From NCBI GenBank assembly GCA_032622095.1, contig CP136069.1:10680036-10744035 (forward strand): 64,000 nt of DNA, in the 5' to 3' direction. The notes beneath the pieces are model-generated. The model ran no database searches. It saw nothing but the letters and a program-made list of their open reading frames with translations, and had not been told where the DNA came from. Below, in pieces: positions 30,901 to 43,400 of the stretch; position 1 is the first letter of the stretch, and each line of letters begins with the position of its first letter. The stretch is from Siphonodentalium dalli (lineage: Eukaryota > Mollusca > Scaphopoda > Gadilida > Siphonodentaliidae). The translations under genes and the position numbers were made by a program.

Positions 30901-33900
30901 TCAAAATAAAGCCAAAAAATTTAGCTTTTTTTTTCAATTTTACTAGCTAATGCATCTTGTATAACTGAAGTATGTCCTTATATACCATAATATTACTAAA
31001 TTGAAGAGGAAATGTTAATATACATTTTGAGAGGGATATATTGTCCAATTTTAAACCCTTTTCATGCAGAATTTGGCAATTTATAATAAATATTTACCAA
31101 AATTAACAGAAAATAAAAATAAAAAATATTTTAATAGCAATGTAAAGCAACCATAAGTCAATTTAAATATCGAAACATTATGATACAACATTAGACAAAG
31201 CCTCAGGAATGAATTTTACCAGATGGCAGGGCATACTGTCTGTTTAACAAAGCTGCCATGACAGTTTTGCACGACAGTAACTCTAGTGGTGACGCCATCA
31301 CCCCCCTCCCGACTTGGGGTGGAGCTACGGTCCAAGATAAGGCTACTGGGTGCCGGAAAAGCTTAATTGGGTCAAATGACACATTTTCCCAATGGGTGGG
31401 GTGGGGGGGGGCTAACACTCGTCAAAATTGTGGGGAGGGGGGCTTTAGACCCCCTGACCCCCTAATGGTACCTGACATCCATGCAAAATTACCAGATTTA
31501 TCACTTTCTTTACTATCTACAGGCGAATCCATGCGTTTCTTCTTTAAATCTGTCCAAAATGTGGTCATTATCATTTGAAAATAAGAAAATATGGAAATAA
31601 CAACTTATCATGGCGAGACGTGAAATTTCGTAAAATTCAAATTTTTCTTATAGGAATCACGGAACTAAATGGTTTCCCATAGGCGACAGTGTTAACGTTT
31701 CGGCCAAATTCGCTGAATTGAAGCCTGCAGGCCATACCAGTGATGTTTACCCAGCTAGATTGACACCAGTTGATCACGAAAATGCAAGAAAAATCATAGG
31801 TCATGTGTTTGCTTTTTAAAATAAATCCCCAAGTGTACGACAGGGCTATCTCACAGCCAAATTTGATCTGGAAAAACCCAGATCTACAACAGCTAGTTAA
31901 ATACATTTCCCGCTCACAAAAATCCGTTCCCCCATTCATTCACCAGTTCAAATTATTTAGATATTATGTACAAATCAAATAAACGCGATGTCATCCTTTA
32001 ATAACGTGTCGCATGTATCAGGTGAAGGTCATTCTTCGGTTACCTTCACCTTTAGCATTCCACGGTGTACTCGCTCCCCGACTCCAGAACACATTTAGCT
32101 CCCTGATTCCTATATATATGTATATGTGTGAATAACAGCGTTTCTTATAGTATTTTATCAAAATATAGACCTTACTGAAATCAAATATGGATTATATCGA
32201 GCAGTAGTGGTTTATTTTTCCAATATGAGGCATCCTGAAAATTAGTGTCAATCCTCAAAATAAAGCCAAAAAATTTAGCTTTTTTTTTCAATTTTACTAG
32301 CTAATGCATCTTGTATAACTGAAGTATGTCCTTATATACCATAATATTACTAAATTGAAGAGGAAATGTTAATATACATTTTGAGAGGGATATATTGTCC
32401 AATTTTAAACCCTTTTCATGCAGAATTTGGCAATTTATAATAAATATTTACCAAAATTAACAGAAAATAAAAATAAAAAATATTTTAATAGCAATGTAAA
32501 GCAACCATAAGTCAATTTAAATATCGAAACATTATGATACAACATTAGACAAAGCCTCAGGAATGAATTTTACCAGATGGCAGGGCATACTGTCTGTTTA
32601 ACAAAGCTGCCATGACAGTTTTGCACGACAGTAACTCTAGTGGTGACGCCATCACCCCCCTCCCGACTTGGGGTGGAGCTACGGTCCAAGATAAGGCTAC
32701 TGGGTGCCGGAAAAGCTTAATTGGGTCAAATGACACATTTTCCCAATGGGTGGGGTGGGGGGGGGCTAACACTCGTCAAAATTGTGGGGAGGGGGGCTTT
32801 AGACCCCCTGACCCCCTAATGGTACCTGACATCCATGCAAAATTACCAGATTTATCACTTTCTTTACTATCTACAGGCGAATCCATGCGTTTCTTCTTTA
32901 AATCTGTCCAAAATGTGGTCATTATCATTTGAAAATAAGAAAATATGGAAATAACAACTTATCATGGCGAGACGTGAAATTTCGTAAAATTCAAATTTTT
33001 CTTATAGGAATCACGGAACTAAATGGTTTCCCATAGGCGACAGTGTTAACGTTTCGGCCAAATTCGCTGAATTGAAGCCTGCAGGCCATACCAGTGATGT
33101 TTACCCAGCTAGATTGACACCAGTTGATCACGAAAATGCAAGAAAAATCATAGGTCATGTGTTTGCTTTTTAAAATAAATCCCCAAGTGTACGACAGGGC
33201 TATCTCACAGCCAAATTTGATCTGGAAAAACCCAGATCTACAACAGCTAGTTAAATACATTTCCCGCTCACAAAAATCCGTTCCCCCATTCATTCACCAG
33301 TTCAAATTATTTAGATATTATGTACAAATCAAATAAACGCGATGTCATCCTTTAATAACGTGTCGCATGTATCAGGTGAAGGTCATTCTTCGGTTACCTT
33401 CACCTTTAGCATTCCACGGTGTACTCGCTCCCCGACTCCAGAACACATTTAGCTCCCTGATTCCTATATATATGTATATGTGTGAATAACAGCGTTTCTT
33501 ATAGTATTTTATCAAAATATAGACCTTACTGAAATCAAATATGGATTATATCGAGCAGTAGTGGTTTATTTTTCCAATATGAGGCATCCTGAAAATTAGT
33601 GTCAATCCTCAAAATAAAGCCAAAAAATTTAGCTTTTTTTTTCAATTTTACTAGCTAATGCATCTTGTATAACTGAAGTATGTCCTTATATACCATAATA
33701 TTACTAAATTGAAGAGGAAATGTTAATATACATTTTGAGAGGGATATATTGTCCAATTTTAAACCCTTTTCATGCAGAATTTGGCAATTTATAATAAATA
33801 TTTACCAAAATTAACAGAAAATAAAAATAAAAAATATTTTAATAGCAATGTAAAGCAACCATAAGTCAATTTAAATATCGAAACATTATGATACAACATT

Positions 33901-34822
33901 AGACAAAGCCTCAGGAATGAATTTTACCAGATGGCAGGGCATACTGTCTGTTTAACAAAGCTGCCATGACAGTTTTGCACGACAGTAACTCTAGTGGTGA
34001 CGCCATCACCCCCCTCCCGACTTGGGGTGGAGCTACGGTCCAAGATAAGGCTACTGGGTGCCGGAAAAGCTTAATTGGGTCAAATGACACATTTTCCCAA
34101 TGGGTGGGGTGGGGGGGGGCTAACACTCGTCAAAATTGTGGGGAGGGGGGCTTTAGACCCCCTGACCCCCTAATGGTACCTGACATCCATGCAAAATTAC
34201 CAGATTTATCACTTTCTTTACTATCTACAGGCGAATCCATGCGTTTCTTCTTTAAATCTGTCCAAAATGTGGTCATTATCATTTGAAAATAAGAAAATAT
34301 GGAAATAACAACTTATCATGGCGAGACGTGAAATTTCGTAAAATTCAAATTTTTCTTATAGGAATCACGGAACTAAATGGTTTCCCATAGGCGACAGTGT
34401 TAACGTTTCGGCCAAATTCGCTGAATTGAAGCCTGCAGGCCATACCAGTGATGTTTACCCAGCTAGATTGACACCAGTTGATCACGAAAATGCAAGAAAA
34501 ATCATAGGTCATGTGTTTGCTTTTTAAAATAAATCCCCAAGTGTACGACAGGGCTATCTCACAGCCAAATTTGATCTGGAAAAACCCAGATCTACAACAG
34601 CTAGTTAAATACATTTCCCGCTCACAAAAATCCGTTCCCCCATTCATTCACCAGTTCAAATTATTTAGATATTATGTACAAATCAAATAAACGCGATGTC
34701 ATCCTTTAATAACGTGTCGCATGTATCAGGTGAAGGTCATTCTTCGGTTACCTTCACCTTTAGCATTCCACGGTGTACTCGCTCCCCGACTCCAGAACAC
34801 ATTTAGCTCCCTGATTCCTATA

Positions 34823-35365
34823 GGCTTCTACCAGAGTTTATCATTGTTGACTTGACTTTATCGTGATTTACTTGGAATTGACAAGAGTATGTCTTTTTTT
34901 TACATGGGTGTACATGTCTTTTACTATGGACTTTATCATTGATAACCTGACTTTACAAGGGTCCCTTTTACATGGCTTTACCAGAGTATAGCCTTGTTAA
35001 CCTGACTTTACCTTGATTTACTTGAAACTTATACAAGGGTGTGTCCATTTTACATGGCTTTTATCATAGTACATCATTGTTGGATTAAACATATTTTATT
35101 GTAATTATTATTACAAAAGGATTGGGACAGAAGTTACAAATCTTAGATTTTCCCTTTCCTGAAAATAAGAAACAAAAATAAGAATTAAAGAACAATGGTT
35201 TCTCCACATGTTAACAAGACATACGGTATAAATATATACATATCAAGGTTTGAACATCATTGTTAACCTGGCTTCACTGTGATTTACTTGATATTTACAA
35301 GGGTATGTCAAGTTTACATGGCTTTTACATGGCTTTTACCAGAGTATTTCATGGTAAACCTGAAT
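34823..35365. repeat. Degenerate TTTACC-rich repeats between the satellite and the 32-bp array
   Basis: Loosely repeated blocks share the order 'accagagta', 'ttgttaacctgac', 'gatttacttga', 'acaagggtatgtc', 'tttacatggctttta', visible near 34830, 34930, 34980 and 35245. They look like a decayed tandem repeat of roughly 100-130 bp, interrupted by unique AT-rich sequence at about 35085-35240. The words TTTACC and CATGG recur and link this stretch to the 32-bp array that follows. Confidence 0.6.
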
Positions 35366-36585
35366 TTACCATGCATTTACCTACCTTTACTATGAATTTA
35401 CCATGCATTTACCTACCTTTACTATGAATTTACCATGCATTTACCTACCTTTACTATGAATTTACCATGCATTTACCTGCCTTTACTATGAATTTACCAT
35501 GCATTTACCTGTCTTTACCATGAATTTGCCATGCATTTACCTGTCTTTACCATGAATTTGCCATGCATTTACCTGCCTTTACTATGAATTTACCATGCAT
35601 TTACCTGCCTTTACTATGAATTTACCATGCATTTACCTGCCTTTACTATGAAATTACCATGCATTTACCTGCCTTTACCATGAATTTACCATGCATTTAA
35701 CTGCCTTTACTATGAATTTACCATGCATTTACCTGCCTTTACTATGAAATTACCATGCATTTACCTGCCTTTACCATGAATTTACCATGCATTTACCTGC
35801 CTTTACTATGAATTTACCATGCATTTACCTGCCTTTACTATGAATTGACCATGTTTATCTGCCTTTACTATGAATTTACCATGCATTTATTTTACCTGCC
35901 TTTACTGTGAATTTACCATGTTTACTTGCCTTTACTATAAAGTTTCCATGCATTTACCTGCCTTTACTATGAATTTACCATGCATTTACCTGCCTTTACT
36001 ATGAATTTACCATGCATTTACCTACCTTTACTATGAATTTACCATGCATTTACCTGCCTTTACTATGAATTTACCACGCATATACCTGCCTTTTCTATGA
36101 ATTTACCATGCATTTACCTGCCTTTACTATGGAGTTACCATGCATTTACCTGCCTTTACTATGAATTTACCATGCATTTACCTGCCTTTACTTTGAATTT
36201 ACCATGCATTTACCTGCCTTTACTATGAATTTACCACGCATATACCTGCCTTTACTATGAATTTACCATGCATTTACCTGCCTTTACTATGAATTTACCA
36301 TGCATTTACCTGCCTTTACTATGAATTTACCACGCATATACCTGCCTTTTCTATGAATTTACCATGCATTTACCTGCCTTTACTATGGAGTTACCATGCA
36401 TTTACCTGCCTTTACTATGAATTTACCATGCATTTACCTGCCTTTACTATGAATTTACCATGCTTTTACCTGCCTTTACTATGAATTTACCATGCATTTA
36501 CCTGCCTTTACTATGAATTTACCATGCTTTTACCTGCCTTTACTATGAATTTACCATGCTGTTAACTGCCTTTACTATGAATTTA
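35366..36585. repeat. 32-bp tandem minisatellite, about 38 copies
   Basis: The unit is TTTACCATGCA + TTTACCTGCC + TTTACTATGAA (11+10+11 = 32 bp). Spacing was checked between CCATGC occurrences at 35401 and 35433. Early copies read ACCTACC; later ones ACCTGCC. A higher-order 256-bp (8-unit) repeat is visible: the variant starting TTACCACGCA followed by 'ttttctatgaa' and then 'ctatggag' occurs at 36071 and 36327. No spacers separate the units. Confidence 0.93.
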
Positions 36586-37264
36586 AGCTTGGAAGAGAAA
36601 ATTTGAAAACTTGTTGAAACTTAAAAACCCACTTAATTTTCGAACCCCCAGATTACATTGGTTGCCATATTTTACACCATTTGAACGAGGAAGCTCCAAA
36701 ACATTGTATAATTAACTTATTCGGTGAAATAAACTGTGAACATGTTGTTCTTGTTGATGTACCGACGTGTGTTCTGTGCTTAAGTTTCACCTGGACTGTT
36801 CTGTAAAGTCTATTATTTTCTATGGAAGGGAAATAACTCTATATCTTAGTTTGAATTCTGTTGCATTCTGGGAGAGAAACGAGGGAAATGTTTCTATGGT
36901 TCCAGCTATTTAATATTACTCTATGACTATGGGCACTTTCTGAGACACAGACGTTCCACATGGTGATGCATTATAGTATTTCAATCATATTTTATGTCAT
37001 AGATTGTTTGTTAAAACCGAATATCAAAGCAATATTTAAAAAAAAATAATCGGTGACTCGAAATTTAAATGAGACTTTATAACTTGTTCTTTTGATAGTC
37101 GATATACCATGGTTCACTGGTTCCATCTAATTATTATCTGAGGTTGATAAAAGCGCAATTAGGTATATTATGCATGGTTTGTAATTGTAACAGTAATGTT
37201 CTGACGGTTGGATTGTTGTTACAGTTATCGAATTCTATCAGCATCAGGTCACAAATCTAAATGT
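36586..37264. other. Intergenic, nothing recognised
   Basis: AT-rich sequence with short open frames only. I see no repeat, exon or RNA gene here. Confidence 0.5.
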
Positions 37265-38046
37265 GTCACTTTCACCGTTTTTATAAAGGTTTTGTGATAA
37301 AGGTTCCGAAAATGTGATTAAGGCACCCAGGTTGGGGAAAATCGCGATAAAGGTATACCCGGTCGACGGTGTATTGTTGTGTTACACTGCAGAACAACAT
37401 ATGTGACCCGCCATATCAAATCCAGTCGTAAGTCCGGATTTTTTACCCTGTTCCAATACATTCTCTTATATATGCGAGTCGACCACAGGTCGCTTCGCAT
37501 ATATAAGAGAATGCATTGGCCTAACAATATTTTACAATTTTAATATATTTTTCTTGTATTCTTTAACAATTTTATAATTTTACCCATACAGGGCCCCAGA
37601 CAAACATGAGCAGACGACACTCTTCTATATGCTTCTATATATGTGTGGGGCTCCCTGCAGGGTAATGGATGTTTTTTATTTTATGTCCTAAAAAATGTAA
37701 GAAACATTTATTTAAAAAAATTGATAAAAAATTGTTAGGCCAATGCATTCTCTTATATATGCGAGGCGATCTATGGTCGACTCGCATATATAAGAGAATG
37801 CATTGACTTACGACTGGATTTGATATGGCGGGTCACATATTAAAGGATACACTAGTTGATATGCTTCATCGGGACTACATCCTTTAAATTTAGAGCAGTT
37901 CAAACATTTAAAAACTCCTTTAAACCAAACACATTTCCAGTAAATACATTTAAATCTCGAGATTCGATTAACCTGGGTCCCTTTTTTTACGATTTTCAGA
38001 ACCTGGGGTATACCTTTACCACAATAAAAAAAACGGTGTGAGTGAC
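37265..38046. mobile_element. Outer MITE-like element with imperfect ~80-bp terminal inverted repeats
   Basis: The left end (GTCACT..CACCGTTTTT, then 'aaaatgtgattaaggcacccaggtt' in spaced form) matches the reverse complement of the right end ending at 38046 ('acctgggtccc', 'cggtgtgagtgac'). The arms are imperfect, so the copy is old. It contains the inner element at 37399-37840. The superfamily cannot be assigned from what is visible. Confidence 0.6.
37399..37840. mobile_element. Inner hairpin MITE, ATGTGACCCGCC terminal inverted repeats
   Basis: The ends read ATGTGACCCGCCATATC... and the inverse ...GATATGGCGGGTCACAT. Inside are two long hairpins (about 37446-37524 and 37736-37806), each with arms around TTCTCTTATATATGCGAG and CTCGCATATATAAGAGAA. 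The same hairpin module occurs in the piggyBac-like elements at 49131, 51201 and 61312, and in the truncated copy at 52142-52351. Confidence 0.75.
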
Positions 38047-38065
38047 CAATTCAGTTTCAGTACCT

Positions 38066-38152
38066 TGGGCGTTTTGGTACATTGTGCGTTTGGTACCTTG
38101 GACGTTTGGTACCCTGGGCGTTTGGTACCTTGGGCGTTTTTTTTACCTGGTC
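38066..38152. repeat. Short minisatellite, ~16-bp unit
   Basis: About five imperfect copies of TTGGTACCTTGGGCG(T), the last one running into a T-tract. No gene is associated. Confidence 0.75.
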
Positions 38153-39349
38153 GTTTATAGTAATTTCTATAACATAAAATACGACAATGATGAGTTAACA
38201 TGCATGATACAGCTATATATAGACTATATGCCGTATATGCGTGATGTATTCATATATTTGTGAATATAAACGGACAATAAGTTGTATGACTTATAATGTC
38301 CACAGAGTTAGGTATATATATGTAGTATACCAACTACCAACTGACCAAAACACACCCCCGAAGCCAAGGGTTAATTCGGATTATGCATATTTAACCATTC
38401 TGGCTGCTCTCACATGTGTGTGGGTTCCATACTGATGGATATTTCACTATTGTACACACCAAATATAGCCGTGTAGCATGCATACACTGATCCTGGGTGA
38501 TGGGACTCCAGTCGGTTGTTATGTTCCTCCCAAATTAAAAGTTTGTGGTCGTTCCAACTCAATAACATGTCATTATGAGTACTGTACATAAACGGAAACT
38601 TCCCTTTAATACAATTATTATCTTATCTTGTTTCAAATTCGCTATACATTTGAATTTGATGTAACAATAAATACACATGTAATATAATATAACTTATGAA
38701 CACAAAAATGTATCAACAATAATATGTTTATTCAAGTTTAATGAACGAAGTTTAAAAACAAAAATTAAAAACGGAATGAACTGAACGAAGTATAAAATAT
38801 GAATGTGAACGAAGTTTAAAAACAAAATTTAATAAGGAAGTTTAACGAAATGAAACGAACGAAACGTGTAATGAACGAATGCATGGTTGATTAAGTTGGG
38901 GCTGCTGTTGGCTGTCTGCATTGAGCTGGTCTCTTCTTTTTGCCGTACACATCGGAGCACTTCTTCAAAAAGTTGGCTGACGTCAACAGTTACTGTGGTG
39001 GTGTTGACATTATTTCAATTTAAGAGAATTATTCAGTATAATATAGTAGTTTGTATGGCGACGTATAGTCTTGTTTCGTTCGACGAGACATCAAGGCTGA
39101 ATGACATGCAAATACTAAGTGTTGTGATAACACACTGTGATAATGAACCATTTGCATCAAATGTTTGTTTTGAAAGCACCTCTTTTAATTAGTCTTCACT
39201 TACCTTAAGTTTTCAAAACATCTTGTCATTCTTTACTCCAGTCCACGCATTGACATAATTAATGAATAAACACATGTTTTGTTGGTCAACATATTTAATA
39301 ATATATCATCAAAGAACATAAAAGAACATAATTATTAACAATTTCTGGA
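38153..39349. repeat. Intergenic AT-rich stretch with degenerate GAACGAAG repeats
   Basis: At 38734-38880 the word GAACGAAGTTTAAAAAC recurs in degenerate tandem form. The rest of the interval shows no recognisable gene. The 101-codon frame at 38887-39192 has no features I recognise and is probably chance. Confidence 0.45.
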
Positions 39350-39975
39350 CAACCCGCTCGTGTTTATCGGGACGAACCGCACCAAAAATAGCAGAGGGGC
39401 CAGGGGGGGGGGGGGTGGAGAAAAAAAATTCCGGCACGTATGCCGGGGTGGGTGGGTGGTCAAAGCCACCAACAAGCAAATTTTTCCGCAACTAAAAAAA
39501 AAATTCCTGCTTGTTTTTTAGTGTTTTGGCAATGAGTTGGGCTTCAAAACCACTTTGAATGAGAGAAATAATGTAATTCTAACTGTAAACTGACTGCAGG
39601 CAGTTATCGTGTTGTATTTTGTTGCAAATTTTTAAATCCAAGATGGCCGCTGGCAGCCATGTTTTTTTGGCCGAATGACCTCAAAATGATTCATTCCTAT
39701 TTACATGTCCATGTTAACATCCATGATAAATAGTATGCACATAAATTCATATAAAATCTCTGTTTTAGTGTTAAAAGGGGGGGGGTGGGTGTCCAAAAAT
39801 GGTCGGAAAAAAAACTGCCGAAAACGGAAAAAAAATTGGCGGAGGGGGTGGGTGGGTAAAAAAAATGATCGAAAGGGAAAAAATGCCATACGTGCCTGAA
39901 TTTTTTTCCGACCCCCCCCCCCCCCCCCCCTGGAGGGGCGGGTTGTCTCAGGGGCGGGTAGTCCCGTTCCCATAC
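39350..39975. repeat. Foldback element with poly-G and poly-C ends
   Basis: GGACAACCCGC and a G-run near 39403-39416, followed by 'aattccggcacgtatg', are mirrored on the opposite strand by 'catacgtgcctgaatt', a ~20-nt C-run near 39912-39931, and GCGGGTTGTC. The arms are therefore inverted around a ~430-bp core that itself contains GGGGGTGGGTGGG tracts. It is probably a decayed inverted-repeat transposon. Confidence 0.55.
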
Positions 39976-40405
39976 AATGTGTCCTCCTCACACGCATGAG
40001 GATTTTCCACACACTCTGAACTGGTGACACCGAGGTACCTTGGCGAATGTTTAGTGGTTGGTCGTGGGCAATGTACTGTGTTTTCAAGGTGTTTAAAAGC
40101 TAGCAACCGTACAAATGACCAGTGTCGTGTTCTCTTTTATTTCCGATTCCCGATTCTAATTTTTAGTTATCTCAAGCAGGTGCTTGTGCTGGTGACGAAT
40201 CGAATACACCTACAACAACGTCGATCGATATTTTCTGCAATCTTCATATATTTGCTACACTTTTATGCCGAATAATACACATAGCCAATAATTGCTAAAT
40301 AAGGAACAGAGTAGCAAATGTAGACTACTTGATTAATCTGGCAAGACTGGTCATTTATTGATAATTTATGCCATTATATTTACAGGAAGTTCATTACCAT
40401 TCAAG

Positions 40406-40433
40406 ATGGCGCTGAAGCAATCAGTCCGCGAAA
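40406..40433 (+). CDS. STXBP1: unc-18-like gene, coding exon 1
   Basis: Start codon at 40406; it reads MALKQSVRE plus one base (A), with donor GTAGGT at 40434. The short N-terminal exon matches the SM-family start (M-A-L-K-...-E-K). The context CAAGATGG is favourable for initiation. A possible acceptor (TTTACAG) ends at 40385, so a 5' UTR intron may lie upstream. No promoter could be identified. Confidence 0.85.
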
Positions 40434-43400
40434 GTAGGTGTTATAAAATTCAATCAACTGTCAAACGATATCATATCCATCTCGTAATACTCGATTAATA
40501 AAGCTAGTGGAAATTGTGTTTTTTGTGATAGAATTATTGTGTAAAAAATTCTGCTGTTTTCATCAGGCTTTCATGAACAGATACAGGGAGGGGGAAACTG
40601 GTTCGCACCCAATTTGTCTAAAATCAAGATAACAAAATATTCTGTAATGTGATTTGAAGGCTATATTGTTTTTAATATGGTGTCATAATGCCACCGCAGA
40701 TGCTGCGATTAAAATTGTAAGTGGGGAAAATCGCAGGTGAGAAAAGTGGCTTGCCCTCAGATGTCTGGCATTGTCTGCAGCTACGATTTTATCCAAGTGA
40801 TCGAACACGTGCTAGCATGTAAATTGTGAGACCAGTGCGACCATTGTCATGTGACAGCTACAATCACGCGCATTGCCAAGGTCATGCCATGATTTTCCTG
40901 GTTAAAATCAAACATTGCTTGATCGCTGCGATATTGTCGTGGTCATGCGCAATGGATGCTCCACCTGCGATTTTCCCCACTTACAATTTTAATCGCAGCG
41001 TCTGCGGTGGCACATAGTTTGCTATACAGTAAAACCTCTCCAAACCGGACCCTCTATAAACCGAATCCCTCTCCATACCGACCAAATTGTCCGGTCCCGA
41101 ATTCACCCAAGTGCATTGTCACTAAAAATTACCTCTGTAATCCAGAAACTCTCTATTCCGAATAACGGACGTTTTTTCTAGTCCAAAAGTGAACAAATAC
41201 ATTAAATTTTACCTCCGAAATCCGAACACGGAAATGGATACCAACCGAACTCACGTGCGGTAGATTGGACAAACTTGATACTGAACTCGTGTTGGCTTTA
41301 GTGTGTAGACTGGGAATCCATTATAAGTTTAAATTTCTAGTTTATACATTCAACTCTGAGTGGCCATTTTCATAATGGCTCATTCGTTCTGACATGTTGA
41401 TTAAAACTGTACTGGTGACAATACACTACCATCGTGTACGTCTAGCTAATTAGTGTTTAGTTTTGACAGTGGTCGTAAAAACAACGAGTCCAATTCAGCA
41501 CAATGATTGATGTGAAAACAAAATGTCAGTGCTGTAATCTCCGTGAAGTCACCATTGTTCACTCAATGTGTTAAATATAAGCACTCAGTTATCTAATCAG
41601 ACACCTGTTGTTATAATCCGATGCAAAGCGGTCACGGAACAAAACACCGCTAATTAATCGGTACGATTATTGAAGAGTACGAATCTACTATACAAACGAT
41701 GCGACATTTTTAAGCAACATTTTCAATCACCGTAACATTTATCGTTTCCATGTTTCCTGTCTTATCTATACATGTTTTATGTCTTAATAAACCATGTTTT
41801 TAATTCTTATTATAACATGATGTTTTATCTATTGTTATTTATATTTGATTCGGTACTTTATTGAATAAATTTTAATTAATCAATAATGAATCGGTTGTGC
41901 TTCGACAACGACGTCAATATATTCCGATCGTAGGTCTATTTTCTATAAACCAAACACCTCTCTAATCCGAACAAAAGGGCTGGTCCGAAGGGTGTTCAGT
42001 TTGAGGAGGTTTTACTGTATATAGTTTTATATGAGGGAGGCAATGCATGGCATTAGATATGTTAATTCTCAGGCTGGCCATTTGATTTTGAAATTTCTGC
42101 AAACTCTATATAAAATTTGTATATAGGGAGTTAAATGAGCGCGACATCGTAGACATCAATTCAGGGCAATATCATATGACTTCCCCCTCGTCACATTTGA
42201 GTTTTTTCAAGGAAATATAACTCTAATATTCCCGTTATTTAGTAAAAATTCCCCTTAACTAAAAAGAATCACATCACAGAGAGACACTTTTCAAGAACAC
42301 TATTGGAAAAAACCTGGCATGGTGGGTGGGTTTGGGGGAGGATGACAGTACGTTCTGAAAAGCTTCAGCCCAAAATTTACTTGACAGGGAAGTAGTGTGA
42401 GGCTGCCCAATTCAGTTTATACCATGTGTCATCAGTTGCAATTCTGCGTATACTGATAACACTTTTCCCAGAAAATCTATTTTCACTTTCAGTTTTTCCA
42501 CTTTTAGTTTGTTTCGATATGGAATACGGGAATTCAAATCGGGTTTGAGACAACAAAAGTTTTAAACTTGGTCATCGTGGGAAAGCTGTCAAGGACTTGG
42601 GATGCTATACAGTCGGAAAAATTACCCAGAAAAGGAATGTTCTGAATCTAAATAACATTTAATTGCACTTTCAATAATCCAAAACTTTTATAAACCTCTA
42701 ATACAATTGTTGGATTACAGCAGTATTGTGTCATGTTATTTGCATGGGATTATTAAAACTAAAATATACATGTATGGTGCCTTAATGGAGCCCCACACAA
42801 GCGGATGGTGTGTCCCCTAATAATGAGACAATCCTGACGATTTTGTGCACGAACGTCATGGATACACTGCTTAATCGGAACCAGATTTGTCCACTTTCAA
42901 AGGCATGTGGGGATGTCATGTTTACGTCCCCTTATTGGTGAGAAAATCCTGACGATCATGTGTTATAAAAAAAATTACATGCATTTATTGTGAAGTGACA
43001 TGATTGATCTTCATAGTAATCTTCCAGTTGAGCGACCCACAATGTAGCATGCCTTGAACTTTGATTTTGATGTTGCCGACATTGTTTCAGCTATCAAATT
43101 ATAAACTCTGCCTATCGCTTGATGTCATGTCGCATTGTTTTGTCATTACACATGTAGGCATGAAAATAAAATACAGTGATTCTCTTTGTACGGTATATGT
43201 GGAACTTAACGAGATCCTCGTGGACATATTATTTTCTTCAAATTTTTGGTGTGTTGACCTCGGTGAGAGCTTTCCGATGAATGGCAACAAGCCATATTTC
43301 AGACTAAATCCTTGAAAAATTTCCCATAATTCTGCTGTGGTTGAAGGGTCATATACTTTGGGCATTAGACCAAAGAAAACAATATTTATGGTTTGGGTTT

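Larger units (their letters stand above)
1..34822. repeat. 1354-bp satellite tandem array, 25 full units plus one truncated unit
   Basis: Head-to-tail array of a ~1354-bp unit, nearly identical between copies. Taking window position 1 as unit position 1, units start at 1, 1355, 2709, 4063, 5416, 6758, 8114, 9469, 10826, 12182, 13536, 14889, 16243, 17599, 18955, 20311, 21669, 23023, 24377, 25730, 27084, 28438, 29792, 31146, 32500 and 33854. The array continues beyond the left edge. The last unit stops at unit position ~969 (34822). Unit lengths are 1353-1358, except the fifth at 1342, which carries an 11-bp deletion. Most length change comes from one G-run. I recognise no gene, rRNA, snRNA or transposon termini in the unit. 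Open frames of 60-107 codons recur in every unit only because the DNA is the same; the + frame shifts with G-run length, so I treat the unit as non-coding satellite. Confidence 0.97.

Noticed and set aside
35366-36585. CRISPR-like array of 32-bp repeats
   Set aside because: Repeats are contiguous without spacers, in a eukaryotic setting; it is a minisatellite. The same holds for the 35-bp array at 57428.
39701-40087. 128-residue - strand frame
   Set aside because: It runs through the homopolymer-rich foldback, with low-complexity FFF/GGG translation and no domain.
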